From the NCBI GenBank assembly GCA_029339505.1, contig JAQISU010000210.1, positions 10,089,501-10,153,500 of the forward strand: DNA of 64,000 nucleotides, written 5' to 3'. Source of the stretch: Unio delphinus. Lineage: Eukaryota; Mollusca; Bivalvia; Unionida; Unionidae. Under the pieces are notes generated by a model that saw nothing but the letters and a program-made list of their open reading frames with translations, ran no database searches and was not told the DNA's origin. Below, piece after piece: positions 36,796-45,175 of this stretch. How positions within the stretch are numbered: position 1 is the stretch's first letter; each line of letters starts with the position of its first letter. Both the position numbers and the translations under genes were made by a program.

Positions 36796-39700
36796 CACCC
36801 AGGGTGCTGTCACCCCGGCGTCTATTACACTCAAGACAGGTCAACATCACATTGTTTCTGACATGACCGAGATTGTTATCTTTTCTATCTACGGTGAATT
36901 GGCGAGGATCTTTATCCGACCAATTCCAACTCATTATACAATTACAACTCGCGCAGTGATTGTTCTGTTGTTGCTTTAGTGTCTTAATTAATTCAGCATC
37001 AATGTCAAATTCTCTTTTATTTTTTTTATCCTGTTGTTTATAACCAGAGAGTTTTTTTCTGATTATATTATCATCGGTGTGTATATTACTTATTGTATTG
37101 TCATTATCATTAACCACAATTCTTCGAAGTTGGTTTATTCGCCGTACTCTGGATACTGCGAGATAAACTAAATTTGACCACTCAATATGATTATCTACTA
37201 TCCAAAGAGTTGTATCGGATATAGTCAATCCCTGTGAAGAGTGTATTGTTGCTGCATAACCTAACGTCCACGGGGATTTATCAGCACCTAATGCATCTTT
37301 AACGACGCTGATATCAACCAACACAATATCATTTAATACTAAATTCTGCTTTTGTTGTTGTCCAGGAATGTCAACGTCGATATTCTGCTTTCGTGTATCC
37401 TTAGGTCTATAACAGAGTGGTACTGGAAGCGTTGCAAATTTTTCTTTATGTAGCGCAAACAACTTCATCTGAAGTGCGTCTCTGACTATTTTTCTACTCG
37501 CGATTATTAAATCATTTGGCTTCCACATTTCCCAAAAATCATTCATGGGAGTTTCAGAGATTATTTCACGCGCTATTTCACATTGGATTTTATCCGGTTG
37601 TAATCTAATTAGCGCTTTGAACTCGCGTAATTGTTCATCAAGTGATCTATGGTCGGTATTAATCTCTTCATAATAATCTACAAATCCTTTTAACCATTCA
37701 TGTGGAGATCCACCAACAAATGGCTGCGGTTGGCCGTGATCCCCGCACATGACGACTTTTGTGTTTTTTGTCAACAACCATGATAGAAATGTCTGTAATA
37801 CTGTCAACGATATAGTACATACTTCATCAATGATTATTACATCAGGAATGAATTTATCGCCCATTCGATCAGGAGTCCATGTATCGCCTTTCCATCGAAA
37901 GAAGCTGTGATAAGTACAGGCTTTTACCCCCCGCGCTATCATCTCTCTGGCGAGTCTGTGAGTTGGTGTTAACACAATCATGTTAGAAACGCTAGCGTTT
38001 CTACGGAATAATTCGATTGCACGAGTTGTCTTTCCTGATCCACCACAGCCGTTTAAATAAACTGTCTTGTATCTACAAATCGGATCGGATACGGGCGGTG
38101 CAGTAGAAAATTCTGATTGAATCTCTGAGATATTATGGTTACTTTTCAAGTATTTATCATCCATAGCAACGTCTGCGGATTTACAATACTCATGTAGTGT
38201 TTCTTTTTTAAACCTCCAATTCCCCCACGCTTCCTTAGGATCTGTGAATTTAGCTACATCTGATTTGTATTTCTCATGGATATACATCGAATCAGTAGCT
38301 ACTCTAACCGCGGTATTAGGAAATCTATTTATCATCGAGAATAGATTAATACAAGAATAGGCTAGCATAGAACTTCTCAATTGTGTGTATTGACAACTTT
38401 TTCCATCACAGTAGGTAACAACCGTACCTAGTTTCTTACCATTTCGAAGGACATCATCTACCCAAACATTATTAGTTCCGCTCGCAGATTTGTAAGCTTC
38501 CTCATCTAATTCCCCTGATAGAAAAGCGTTCTTACGGGTTACAAATTTCCCTTTTTTTATTAAATCAGATATTATGAAATTGTATTCTTCATCGTCTATG
38601 ATTAATCTCGAAGAGTATTTTGCATTATCAAATCTTCCACCTTGAGTGAATTTACCGATTATTTTTCGTCCGAGATCTTTAGCCTCTCTATTATTACCTT
38701 CGAATAATTTCTTAGACCAATCTATGATTTGTTCCTCGCTGAAATTCTTCGAATTTCCATCTAGAAATTGTTTTCGTTGTTCGTTAATTATTTTTTCTAG
38801 ATCGGGTTTTGGTAACCAAACATCTTTCTGAGCGTTATAACAAATAATCGCTTCACTGACAATTAACGATATTAGCATACCACAATCGATCATATATCGC
38901 AATAGCACTATTGGCATCCACGCTTTTTCATACATATGTCTACCAAGCCAAAGATAACTACACGGATGTAACCCTGTAGCTAATTCGAATGATATCACAC
39001 GAGCGAACCCGGTTAAATCAAAATCAGGCAATGGACCATTAATCGCAACACGAGTCATTTCATGTGTGGGATGTCCAAATCGTTTGAAGTATTCAGCGCA
39101 TTCTCCATACCCGAGAAAACTTCCAGGATAACACGCGGATATATCAATTGAAATCATACCATCACGTGAGTATTTCGTATTCCACAATCCTCCATGACCA
39201 AATTCGACGCAACTCAACTTCACGTCCTCCAGAAAATCACTTCGTGTTGGACGCCATGAATTCTTTTCTCGTGCGAAGTGAGCTACCACTGATGGAATAG
39301 TAAAACTATCCGTAAGTAGTTTTTCTGTAGAAATGCTAGTGTTTCCTTCTAAATACTCATTAGCGATTTTTCTCATTCTAGTATCTAATTCTTCAGTTCG
39401 ATATAATTCACCATTTGGTTTTACAAACTGATCAAATCCTATTTCCGGATCCTCATTACTCCTGAGTAACCATACTGACACAGGGTCGTCTTTGGTTAAC
39501 GCGTGAATAGCATCAAATAATTTCTCTTCATAGAAATCATCCCTAGAAAATTCTTTAGGGATATATCGAACAGTTCTTTCTCGTGGAAATATATTTACCG
39601 CTGGTGTCCACGCGTGTTTGTTATGATCGATAATTTCAATTGGAGCTCCTCGCGATTGATATTTCGGTTCGTATAATACTTCTCCGGTTATTGTCGCTAC

Positions 39701-40414
39701 CGATATTGGAAATTTTAATAATGCTTCTAATTTAGCTATATCGGAAATCCTTGCCCCGCGTTGTTTCACTGTCAATTCCCATTCGGTTATTTTGTTTCTT
39801 CGTAGATCAGTTAATTTATTTCCTCGGGATGCATTTGTGAAGTGTTCTATTAACCGTGTTGCTACACAATTAAGTGGCAAAGCCATTGATGATGAAAACA
39901 TCGGAGCTAATTTTGTAATATTAGGATTATTATTTATTGGATATAACCCATACACAACTGCTGTTACAGGGTAAGATTTCTCATAGTATGGTTTGTCAAT
40001 TCCAGTTAGAATTCCTGGTTTGGAATCTCTACTCACAATAACAGTTTTTTTATCCTTAAGGATTGGGTCAAATTTATCTCTGATAATCCATTCACCTTCC
40101 TCTTCGATAATGAATTTTATTCTAAAAAAATACTTCAGTAGAGATTTCCCGCCAAGGTGTGAAAGTATCACAGCTGCTCTTATATCATTCATAGTAGCAT
40201 CAATTACGGGTATATTGACATCTTCATCAATAATTCGAAATGTCGACCACGTATGAGATGCTCCATCACGCTTAAACTCATTAAAACAGTCGCTGATTTT
40301 ACTCAATAGTGGTTTATCATCTACTAGACTTTTAGGTATATCAGAGATTCTATCGAGATTAAATCTAGCATTTTTCCAAGGCTTAATTTTCGATAATCTC
40401 TTGAACTCCTTCAT
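36788..40414 (-). CDS. Fused family B DNA polymerase - SF1 helicase - HNH protein
   Basis: About 1,208 residues from ATG 40,414 (a longer start at 40,465 would add 17 residues and overlap the next gene). Residue numbers below use the longer frame. Polymerase: motif A DISACYPGS at about 437-447, a basic motif-B-like GRKIIGKFTQGG near 600, and motif C VATDSMYI at about 720-729 (DTDS replaced by ATDS). Helicase: Walker A GCGGSGKTTRA at about 804-814, LTPTHRLA (motif Ia), IIIDEV (motif II, about 875-880), GDHGQPQPF (motif III), and a C-terminal IHSSQGLT motif typical of Pif1/RecD-like SF1 enzymes. The last about 50 residues are an HNH nuclease: CxxC, TVDRKDNNLGH, then CLECN. The usual Polinton polymerase is protein-primed and stands alone, so this three-part protein is unusual. 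Palindrome-derived inserts occur near residues 373-379 and 821-828. Confidence 0.85.
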   Translation of the reverse strand: MKEFKRLSKIKPWKNARFNLDRISDIPKSLVDDKPLLSKISDCFNEFKRDGASHTWSTFRIIDEDVNIPVIDATMNDIRAAVILSHLGGKSLLKYFFRIKFIIEEEGEWIIRDKFDPILKDKKTVIVSRDSKPGILTGIDKPYYEKSYPVTAVVYGLYPINNNPNITKLAPMFSSSMALPLNCVATRLIEHFTNASRGNKLTDLRRNKITEWELTVKQRGARISDIAKLEALLKFPISVATITGEVLYEPKYQSRGAPIEIIDHNKHAWTPAVNIFPRERTVRYIPKEFSRDDFYEEKLFDAIHALTKDDPVSVWLLRSNEDPEIGFDQFVKPNGELYRTEELDTRMRKIANEYLEGNTSISTEKLLTDSFTIPSVVAHFAREKNSWRPTRSDFLEDVKLSCVEFGHGGLWNTKYSRDGMISIDISACYPGSFLGYGECAEYFKRFGHPTHEMTRVAINGPLPDFDLTGFARVISFELATGLHPCSYLWLGRHMYEKAWMPIVLLRYMIDCGMLISLIVSEAIICYNAQKDVWLPKPDLEKIINEQRKQFLDGNSKNFSEEQIIDWSKKLFEGNNREAKDLGRKIIGKFTQGGRFDNAKYSSRLIIDDEEYNFIISDLIKKGKFVTRKNAFLSGELDEEAYKSASGTNNVWVDDVLRNGKKLGTVVTYCDGKSCQYTQLRSSMLAYSCINLFSMINRFPNTAVRVATDSMYIHEKYKSDVAKFTDPKEAWGNWRFKKETLHEYCKSADVAMDDKYLKSNHNISEIQSEFSTAPPVSDPICRYKTVYLNGCGGSGKTTRAIELFRRNASVSNMIVLTPTHRLAREMIARGVKACTYHSFFRWKGDTWTPDRMGDKFIPDVIIIDEVCTISLTVLQTFLSWLLTKNTKVVMCGDHGQPQPFVGGSPHEWLKGFVDYYEEINTDHRSLDEQLREFKALIRLQPDKIQCEIAREIISETPMNDFWEMWKPNDLIIASRKIVRDALQMKLFALHKEKFATLPVPLCYRPKDTRKQNIDVDIPGQQQKQNLVLNDIVLVDISVVKDALGADKSPWTLGYAATIHSSQGLTISDTTLWIVDNHIEWSNLVYLAVSRVRRINQLRRIVVNDNDNTISNIHTDDNIIRKKLSGYKQQDKKNKREFDIDAELIKTLKQQQNNHCASCNCIMSWNWSDKDPRQFTVDRKDNNLGHVRNNVMLTCLECNRRRGDSTLGAN
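37984..38003. repeat. 20-bp perfect palindrome inside the polymerase-helicase gene
   Basis: TAGAAACGCTAGCGTTTCTA lies in frame in the coding sequence between helicase motifs I and Ia, encoding an NASVSN-like segment. Same family as the intergenic palindromes. Confidence 0.9.
39330..39345. repeat. Imperfect palindrome inside the polymerase gene
   Basis: GAAATGCTAGTGTTTC, on the minus strand encoding an NTSIST-like segment about residues 373-379. It pairs fully as RNA if G-U wobbles are allowed. Confidence 0.7.
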
Positions 40415-40456
40415 ATTATAATTAAAACAAGTATTTAAATAAGAAAATTTTATATA
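40415..40456. promoter_or_regulatory. 42-bp bidirectional promoter
   Basis: Lies between the divergent ATGs of the polymerase (minus, 40,414) and zinc-finger protein (plus, 40,457). TATAATATG abuts the leftward start and TATATAATG the rightward start. Confidence 0.55.
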
Positions 40457-40786
40457 ATGAATCATTGCAAATGGCTTATGATTGGATCAAAGACTCCGTG
40501 TAACAAATCATGTAGAAATGAATTCTGTGGGTATCATATGCAGAGTGTGAGAAACGGTTCGGAGGGACCTCTACCATGTTTGCATTGTGGGGTAGGTGTA
40601 AGAGGCAAGTCGCAGTTATGCATTAATTGCGGGGGTAAGCGTTATAGAGAGTTAAAACGTTATTATGACAAGCGAAGAATCAAAAATCCTGACGACGTCA
40701 ATAGCAAAATCATAAAAACTACGGCTGATTATATAAAAAGATTTGCTAATGTTATAATTCAGCCAATTAACGAATTAGACAAATAG
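40457..40786 (+). CDS. Cys/His-rich zinc-finger protein
   Basis: 109 residues. The N-terminal half carries CNKSCRNEFCGYH, a C..C..C..H cluster, followed by a ribbon CLHCG...CINCGG (four cysteines). The C-terminal half is basic and helical (RYRELKRYYDKRR) with no further motif. Two zinc sites plus a basic helix suggest nucleic-acid binding. The gene is paired head-to-head with the polymerase gene, so a replication or regulatory role is possible, but that is inference. The upstream motif is TATATAATG. Fifteen bp separate it from the HNH endonuclease gene downstream. Confidence 0.65.
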   Translation: MNHCKWLMIGSKTPCNKSCRNEFCGYHMQSVRNGSEGPLPCLHCGVGVRGKSQLCINCGGKRYRELKRYYDKRRIKNPDDVNSKIIKTTADYIKRFANVIIQPINELDK

Positions 40787-40800
40787 ATATATTATATATA

Positions 40801-41295
40801 ATGAACCAAGAATTTCAAAGACATTCTGTTATTAAAAACTACGAAGCTTCTCGTGATGGTGTTGTTAGACATTGTAAAAATAGGAAATCTATTGGGTGGG
40901 ATAATGGTATGGGGTATTTGACGTTTACTACTGGAGGGAAGAAGTATTATAATCACCGTTTCGTCTTCGAAGTGTATAACGGATCAATCAAGGATGGTCT
41001 TGTTATTGATCATATTGATGGTATTAGGACTAATAATTCTTTGAATAATTTACGAGCTGTTACACAAAGTGAGAATACTGCATCTGGAAATACTGGTACT
41101 TATAAATCAATTGGGAAAAGACCTGTAAGATCGTTTAATACTGAAGATAACACGGAGGGAGTATTTCAATCAATAAACGCAGCTGGTAAGTATTTCGATA
41201 TTTATCCGTATTCTATTCAATGCGTTGCTGAGAATAAAACCAAGACCGCTTTTTCAAAACGTTTTAAAAACAAAATTCAGTTTTCTTACGTATAA
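40801..41295 (+). CDS. Stand-alone HNH endonuclease with NUMOD-like DNA-binding tail
   Basis: 164 residues. The N-terminal part is a short beta-rich module. The HNH core runs from NHRFVFEVYNG through VIDHIDG to NNSLNNLRAVT, with the expected His, Asn and further Asn positions of the HNH_3 type. The C-terminal part (about 118-155: SINAAGKYFDIYPYSIQC) is a NUMOD1-like helix-turn-helix found in phage and giant-virus homing endonucleases. Such free-standing nucleases usually spread by cutting alleles that lack them. Preceded by TATATATAATG and followed by hairpin palindromes at 41,307-41,435. Finding one as a separate gene in an animal Polinton is unusual. Confidence 0.8.
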   Translation: MNQEFQRHSVIKNYEASRDGVVRHCKNRKSIGWDNGMGYLTFTTGGKKYYNHRFVFEVYNGSIKDGLVIDHIDGIRTNNSLNNLRAVTQSENTASGNTGTYKSIGKRPVRSFNTEDNTEGVFQSINAAGKYFDIYPYSIQCVAENKTKTAFSKRFKNKIQFSYV

Positions 41296-42261
41296 TACGT
41301 AAATAGAAATCCTACGGATTTTACGGGAGATAACTCCGTTAGGTATAACACGTGTGAAATCCGTAGGATTTCCACCAATGACAGAGTTACGGATCTTAAA
41401 CACGGAAACGCTAGTGTTGGAAAATCTTCGATTTTTCATTGGCTGTTATAATTAAATAAATCTGAACAAAACACAATCAATTTTGTCTTTTTTCAAGTAT
41501 TAACAGAACTGTTTTATAAACACGTCGTATTTAAACATTTTTTTTAATGTCTGTTTCAAGTATTATATGTGTTTTCAACGTTGTCAGTGATCGCTAATAA
41601 ACAAACAAATAATTACAATCACTACACCTATTTTATATCACCTCGTCGTAATGAGTGTATATATACAAATTCGTCTTTATTATAATTGGGCATTTAGCCG
41701 AAATTCAAGTGTAAACAAAACCACACCGTCACACGTGGTATGAACGTTATTATTGACATTCAAAACCAAAGTTTCGATTTTGCGGTTTTGTTTACACTTG
41801 AATGTAGAATAGCCCGCGTCATCCATTGTCATTGAAATCAATTCATTCATTGTGTCACCTATAATCTATTGTTGTACCGTCGTCATTGTCATTGAAATCA
41901 ATTCATTCATTGTTCACCTATAATCTATTGTTGTACCGTCGTCATTGTCATTGAAATCAATTCATTCATTGTTCACCTATAATCTATTGTTATATGTTTG
42001 TCGGTTGTAACCGTTGAGCGCTGCTTGATGTATAAAACACCAAGGGGGTTCAAAACGGTGAATGTGCCGTCGTCATTCATTATATATAATCATAATCACC
42101 TATAATCGCATTAAGCTTCTGGGTATACTAAGATGATCAACACCTTAGTGTATCCAGAATTCATTTTGAAATACTTTGCATTTTTAATTCTAAAGAATTT
42201 TCATACTTTGTATTTGAAATACTTTATTTAAACAAATATATTTATATATATATATATATAT
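41296..42261. promoter_or_regulatory. Element 2 central non-coding control region
   Basis: About 960 bp without a gene. In order: three hairpin palindromes (41,307-41,321 AAATCCTACGGATTT; 41,356-41,372; 41,421-41,435), a 20-bp perfect inverted repeat (41,703-41,722 and 41,784-41,803; ATTCAAGTGTAAACAAAACC and complement), three tandem copies of a 59-60-bp unit (41,824-41,992), a TATAAAA at 42,031, and a TA-rich run just before the next ATG. It could hold the promoter for the rightward virion genes and/or an origin; neither is shown. Confidence 0.55.
41824..41992. repeat. 59-60-bp tandem repeat, three copies
   Basis: Copies begin CATTGTCATTGAAATC at 41,824, 41,884 and 41,943 and are almost identical; the third diverges at its end. 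Confidence 0.95.
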
Positions 42262-42630
42262 ATGAATATTGAAAATCTCAAATTGATTATTATTGAAATC
42301 AACAAGTTGAAGGATGAAAATGTAAAATTATGTTCAGGTTTGGATTGTGATCAAATTATGACTGATTTCGAGGATATACAATTTGCAGAACAGACGGGAA
42401 AATATGTCCTATCTAAAAAATATTTTTTAATTAAGAATATCCAAAAGTTTATACGTGAGAGCTTAGTAAATACTGAAGATGTTAATGTCTTCGTACCATT
42501 ATGTAGCATCGTTGAACGTGTTCGAAAGCAATTAGGATTAGAATATGAACAAAAGAGACTTATTAATTGTAAAGTGAGACAATTAAAAATGTTAATGGAA
42601 AACTCTGAAGGTGATGAACCCCACGCGTAG
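42262..42630 (+). CDS. Unrecognised 122-residue protein
   Basis: A continuous frame starting after a (TA)n run that ends in the ATG. Composition is rich in K, E, I and L, with predicted helices throughout (for example NLKLIIIEINKLKDENVKL at the start and a basic helical C-terminus). Coding character (balanced composition, length, neighbours in the same orientation) supports it as a real gene of the element. No domain was recognised. It is the first of the rightward virion-gene block, and 193 bp with imperfect AAATG...CATTT palindromes separate it from the next gene. Confidence 0.5.
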   Translation: MNIENLKLIIIEINKLKDENVKLCSGLDCDQIMTDFEDIQFAEQTGKYVLSKKYFLIKNIQKFIRESLVNTEDVNVFVPLCSIVERVRKQLGLEYEQKRLINCKVRQLKMLMENSEGDEPHA

Positions 42631-42823
42631 AGAGCCTCCTTTGTTTGTATAACCAGTACGGTATGAGGAAGTAAAATTATGTGTGTAACAACAAGGAAGT
42701 ATTAAAATGATTTACATTTTTTAGTTAGTGATTTCTTTCGAAATGATTTGCATTTCTAAAATGATTTGGATTTTTTAATTAAAAATTGCAAAGCAATTTG
42801 ACAATAGTGATACTCTTTTAATA

Positions 42824-43906
42824 ATGGTAGGAGAATCATTAACTACACGGAACGTAAAGGAGCGACTTGAAGCTCTTAAGAAAATATTACCCCTTCGTGA
42901 TAGAATCCGTGAAAAACTTCAACAACGGCAATCAATGGCCACCGACTTCACAGAGGATACAGAACAACTCTTCAAACCGGTTGTCAAGGCAACTACAGAT
43001 GTGAAAACAGCAACTGAACGGGCGATATACGGAGATGTCCCTAAAGAAGGTCCTAGAACAGAGAAGCCTCTTCTCCCTGTGTTGGAGAAAATAGCAAAAC
43101 GAACTAAACAAACGAAACAAGCTGTACAAATACTTCCAGGTGAAATCGCAGGGGAGATGGAACTACAACGACAGCAAGAACGAGAAGAACTACAACGACA
43201 GCAAGAACAAGAAGAACTACAACGACAGCAAGAACAAGAAGAAGAAGAAGAACAACAACAAGAAGGCGCAGTTTCCACGAAGAGTCGTGTTGCCTTTATA
43301 GACAAACTCAAACCTAATATTGTATCACAAATACAAGAATTTCAATTTGAAAAACCCAGCGATTACATCACCTTTGGTGAGTTTGCTGTCAAGAGTTATA
43401 TTATAAAAGGGGAAATTCTCAAAGACGAGTATAAAAATAGTAAAATACCAAAGGATGAGTGGTATGATTGGTTGTATAAAACGAAGAAGAATATTATGAG
43501 TCTTACTGAGAGGAGGAAGGAAGAACAGTCGTATATAGACTTTCAGAATGGAATTAAGGAAGGAGTAAAAAAAGCTAAATCAGACCCTGAATTTCTTAGA
43601 TTACCAAAACCCGGTTCAGAAATAAAAACACAAGGTGCAACTGGTATCACTGAAAAAAAAGGCAGTGGTTTAGTTGGAAACTCTAATGTAACATGTCCCG
43701 GCAATATTCTCGGCGATATAGCACGATTAGAAATACTTGTAGGAGGAAAACGAGCCGGAAATAACTCACCAGAAATAATCAATGAAGCTGCTGATATCTG
43801 TAGGCGGTTATTTCAAGGTGGTATCATGGATATTGCAACATATAGAGATTTCATTGAAGAGTTAGCCGAAAATCCTGCGGATTTTTACGGTTACCACAGT
43901 GACTAA
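42824..43906 (+). CDS. 360-residue coiled-coil protein of unknown function
   Basis: The N-terminal about 100 residues are helical and charged. Residues about 105-150 are a Q/E/R-rich coiled coil made from a 24-bp DNA repeat (ELQRQQEQ units, about three). The rest has a PNIVSQIQEF-like segment and a helical C-terminal domain ending ENPADFYGYHSD. No enzyme motif is visible. Position just before the core and capsid genes suggests a structural or scaffolding protein, which is inference. A palindrome (43,869-43,885) is embedded in its last codons and its TAA lies in the loop of another hairpin (43,897-43,914). Confidence 0.6.
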   Translation: MVGESLTTRNVKERLEALKKILPLRDRIREKLQQRQSMATDFTEDTEQLFKPVVKATTDVKTATERAIYGDVPKEGPRTEKPLLPVLEKIAKRTKQTKQAVQILPGEIAGEMELQRQQEREELQRQQEQEELQRQQEQEEEEEQQQEGAVSTKSRVAFIDKLKPNIVSQIQEFQFEKPSDYITFGEFAVKSYIIKGEILKDEYKNSKIPKDEWYDWLYKTKKNIMSLTERRKEEQSYIDFQNGIKEGVKKAKSDPEFLRLPKPGSEIKTQGATGITEKKGSGLVGNSNVTCPGNILGDIARLEILVGGKRAGNNSPEIINEAADICRRLFQGGIMDIATYRDFIEELAENPADFYGYHSD

Positions 43907-43983
43907 TGTCACTGGAAATCCGTAGGATTTCGTGATTAGATAATTGGAAATGCTAAAGCATTTGGAAAAACACTAGTGTTTTT
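43869..43983. repeat. Cluster of five hairpin palindromes at a gene end
   Basis: 43,869-43,885 (AAAATCC TGC GGATTTT, coding); 43,897-43,914 (CAGTGAC TAAT GTCACTG, holding the stop codon); 43,915-43,931 (GAAATCC GTA GGATTTC); 43,948-43,963 (AAATGCT AA AGCATTT); 43,966-43,983 (AAAAACACTAGTGTTTTT, perfect). Confidence 0.9.
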
Positions 43984-43995
43984 GTATATAGAAGA

Positions 43996-44511
43996 ATGAT
44001 CATACACTACAACCATGATAAACCAACTAACGTCTACGTGGTAAACTCACGATTACCAAAATACCGAGTATACTATGGAGATGGTCTCGGTAATACTATA
44101 ATGGGATTATTTTCAAGAATGGCTCCAAAAGTGGCTCCATTTGCAAAACAGGCAGCAATGAAAGCAATTGATGTTATCCGAGATAAGGGTATTAACACTG
44201 TTGGTGATCTTGCTAGTAAGGCATTTTCAGCCGCTCGGGATAAACTAACAGCGCTAGTTCGACGTGGAAAATCTTCCAGATTTTCAACAAAACCTGGAAA
44301 TGCTAGCATTAGAAACACTAGTGTTTCTGGAATGACTTCACTGCCATCTACTGCAGTAATGCCTACACAGGTTAGTAAAATAATAAATAACGCCGTGGAT
44401 AAAAAACTACAATCATTAATGACTAACGCCCAGGATAACATAACAGCAAATATGATAGCCGGAAGTGGGCTTTCGGGAAGTGGTTTTAAGAAGATTCGCC
44501 GGAAACGTTAG
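43996..44511 (+). CDS. pX/core-like minor virion protein
   Basis: 171 residues. Starts with a short hydrophilic segment, then GDGLGNTIMGLFSRMAPKVA leading into an amphipathic helical stretch (about 35-85), a Ser/Thr-rich linker and a C-terminal GSGLSGSGFKKIRRKR. A GxG-type turn, amphipathic helices and a very basic end are the common features of the adenovirus pX/pVI-like minor proteins in adintoviruses and Polintons. A DNA-condensing or membrane-active role is likely. Residues about 101-112 (NASIRNTSVS) are encoded by two adjacent palindromes (44,299-44,328), so they appear to be an insertion relative to the ancestral protein. Confidence 0.65.
   Translation: MIIHYNHDKPTNVYVVNSRLPKYRVYYGDGLGNTIMGLFSRMAPKVAPFAKQAAMKAIDVIRDKGINTVGDLASKAFSAARDKLTALVRRGKSSRFSTKPGNASIRNTSVSGMTSLPSTAVMPTQVSKIINNAVDKKLQSLMTNAQDNITANMIAGSGLSGSGFKKIRRKR
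44299..44328. repeat. Two adjacent palindromes inside the pX-like gene
   Basis: AATGCTAGCATT (44,299-44,310) followed directly by AGAAACACTAGTGTTTCT (44,311-44,328), both perfect and both read through in frame. Confidence 0.9.
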
Positions 44512-45175
44512 AAATATTTATTTGAACAGGATTTCCAATTATTATAGTTATTGTAGAAACACTAGTGTCAGAATCACTTGTGATTCTATTTATTTGAATA
44601 GGATGCTCAGTTGTTATGGTTATTGTAGAAACACTAGTGTTTCTAATGCTAGCATTAGAAATATTTATGTCAGAATCACTTGTATCAGAAACATTAATGT
44701 CAGAATCACTTGTGATTCTACTAACGCTATCTTCATTATCAGATATTTTCATCATCATTATTAAAATACACCCAACTAAATATTTATTTTTATATTATAA
44801 AATATTTATTTTTTGCTAATTTTGTTAGATTTTTTACTTTTTTTACTCATTTTTCTAGTGTTTTTACTCATTTTTCTAGTGTTTTTATGCAATTCATCGA
44901 CAAAATTTCATGAAAATCGAGGATGAAAACCCCAGGAATTCATTTAGAGAAAATCAATTTTGATCAGATTTTTTATCATGTGAGGCTAAAATATGTTGTT
45001 GTCATCGAATTTTCGATGTTTTTTTTATTGATTTTGTATTGTTTTTTGGCTAATCCGTCGACATAATTTCATGAAAATCGATTTTCTCTAAATGAATTCC
45101 TGGGGTTTTTAATTCAAAATTCCTTCAGAATTCTTTCAGAATTTTTGATTTAGACCATCGGATATATAATAAAAA
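44512..45175. repeat. Palindrome-rich intergenic region before the capsid gene
   Basis: Contains AGAATCAC TT GTGATTCT (44,570-44,587; repeated near 44,701), AGAAACACTAGTGTTTCT (44,627-44,644) and TAATGCTAGCATTA (44,645-44,658), within an approximately 70-bp near-duplication. Further on is a 30-bp perfect inverted repeat (44,926-44,955 and 45,080-45,109, starting AAAACCCCAGGAATTC). Apparent open frames of up to 99 codons on both strands are by-products of these repeats. Confidence 0.8.
45163..45170 (+). promoter_or_regulatory. TATA-like motif before the major capsid gene
   Basis: TATATAAT ends six bases before the ATG at 45,176, matching the TATA-next-to-ATG arrangement at other genes of element 2. 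Confidence 0.5.

Noticed and set aside
40415..40465. Upstream ATG (40,465) as the polymerase start
   Set aside because: It would overlap the zinc-finger start codon; the ATG at 40,414 has a TATAAT motif directly before it and leaves a normal divergent promoter. Both remain possible.
36788..41295. Bacterial or phage contamination as the source of the HNH and polymerase genes
   Set aside because: The genes lie inside an element with eukaryotic Polinton genes, terminal repeats, a target duplication and a matching unoccupied site in the host duplicate.
44465..44819. Open frames rich in N, S, T, I and V on both strands before the capsid gene
   Set aside because: They follow the palindrome cluster, which reads similarly on both strands, and lack independent coding features.
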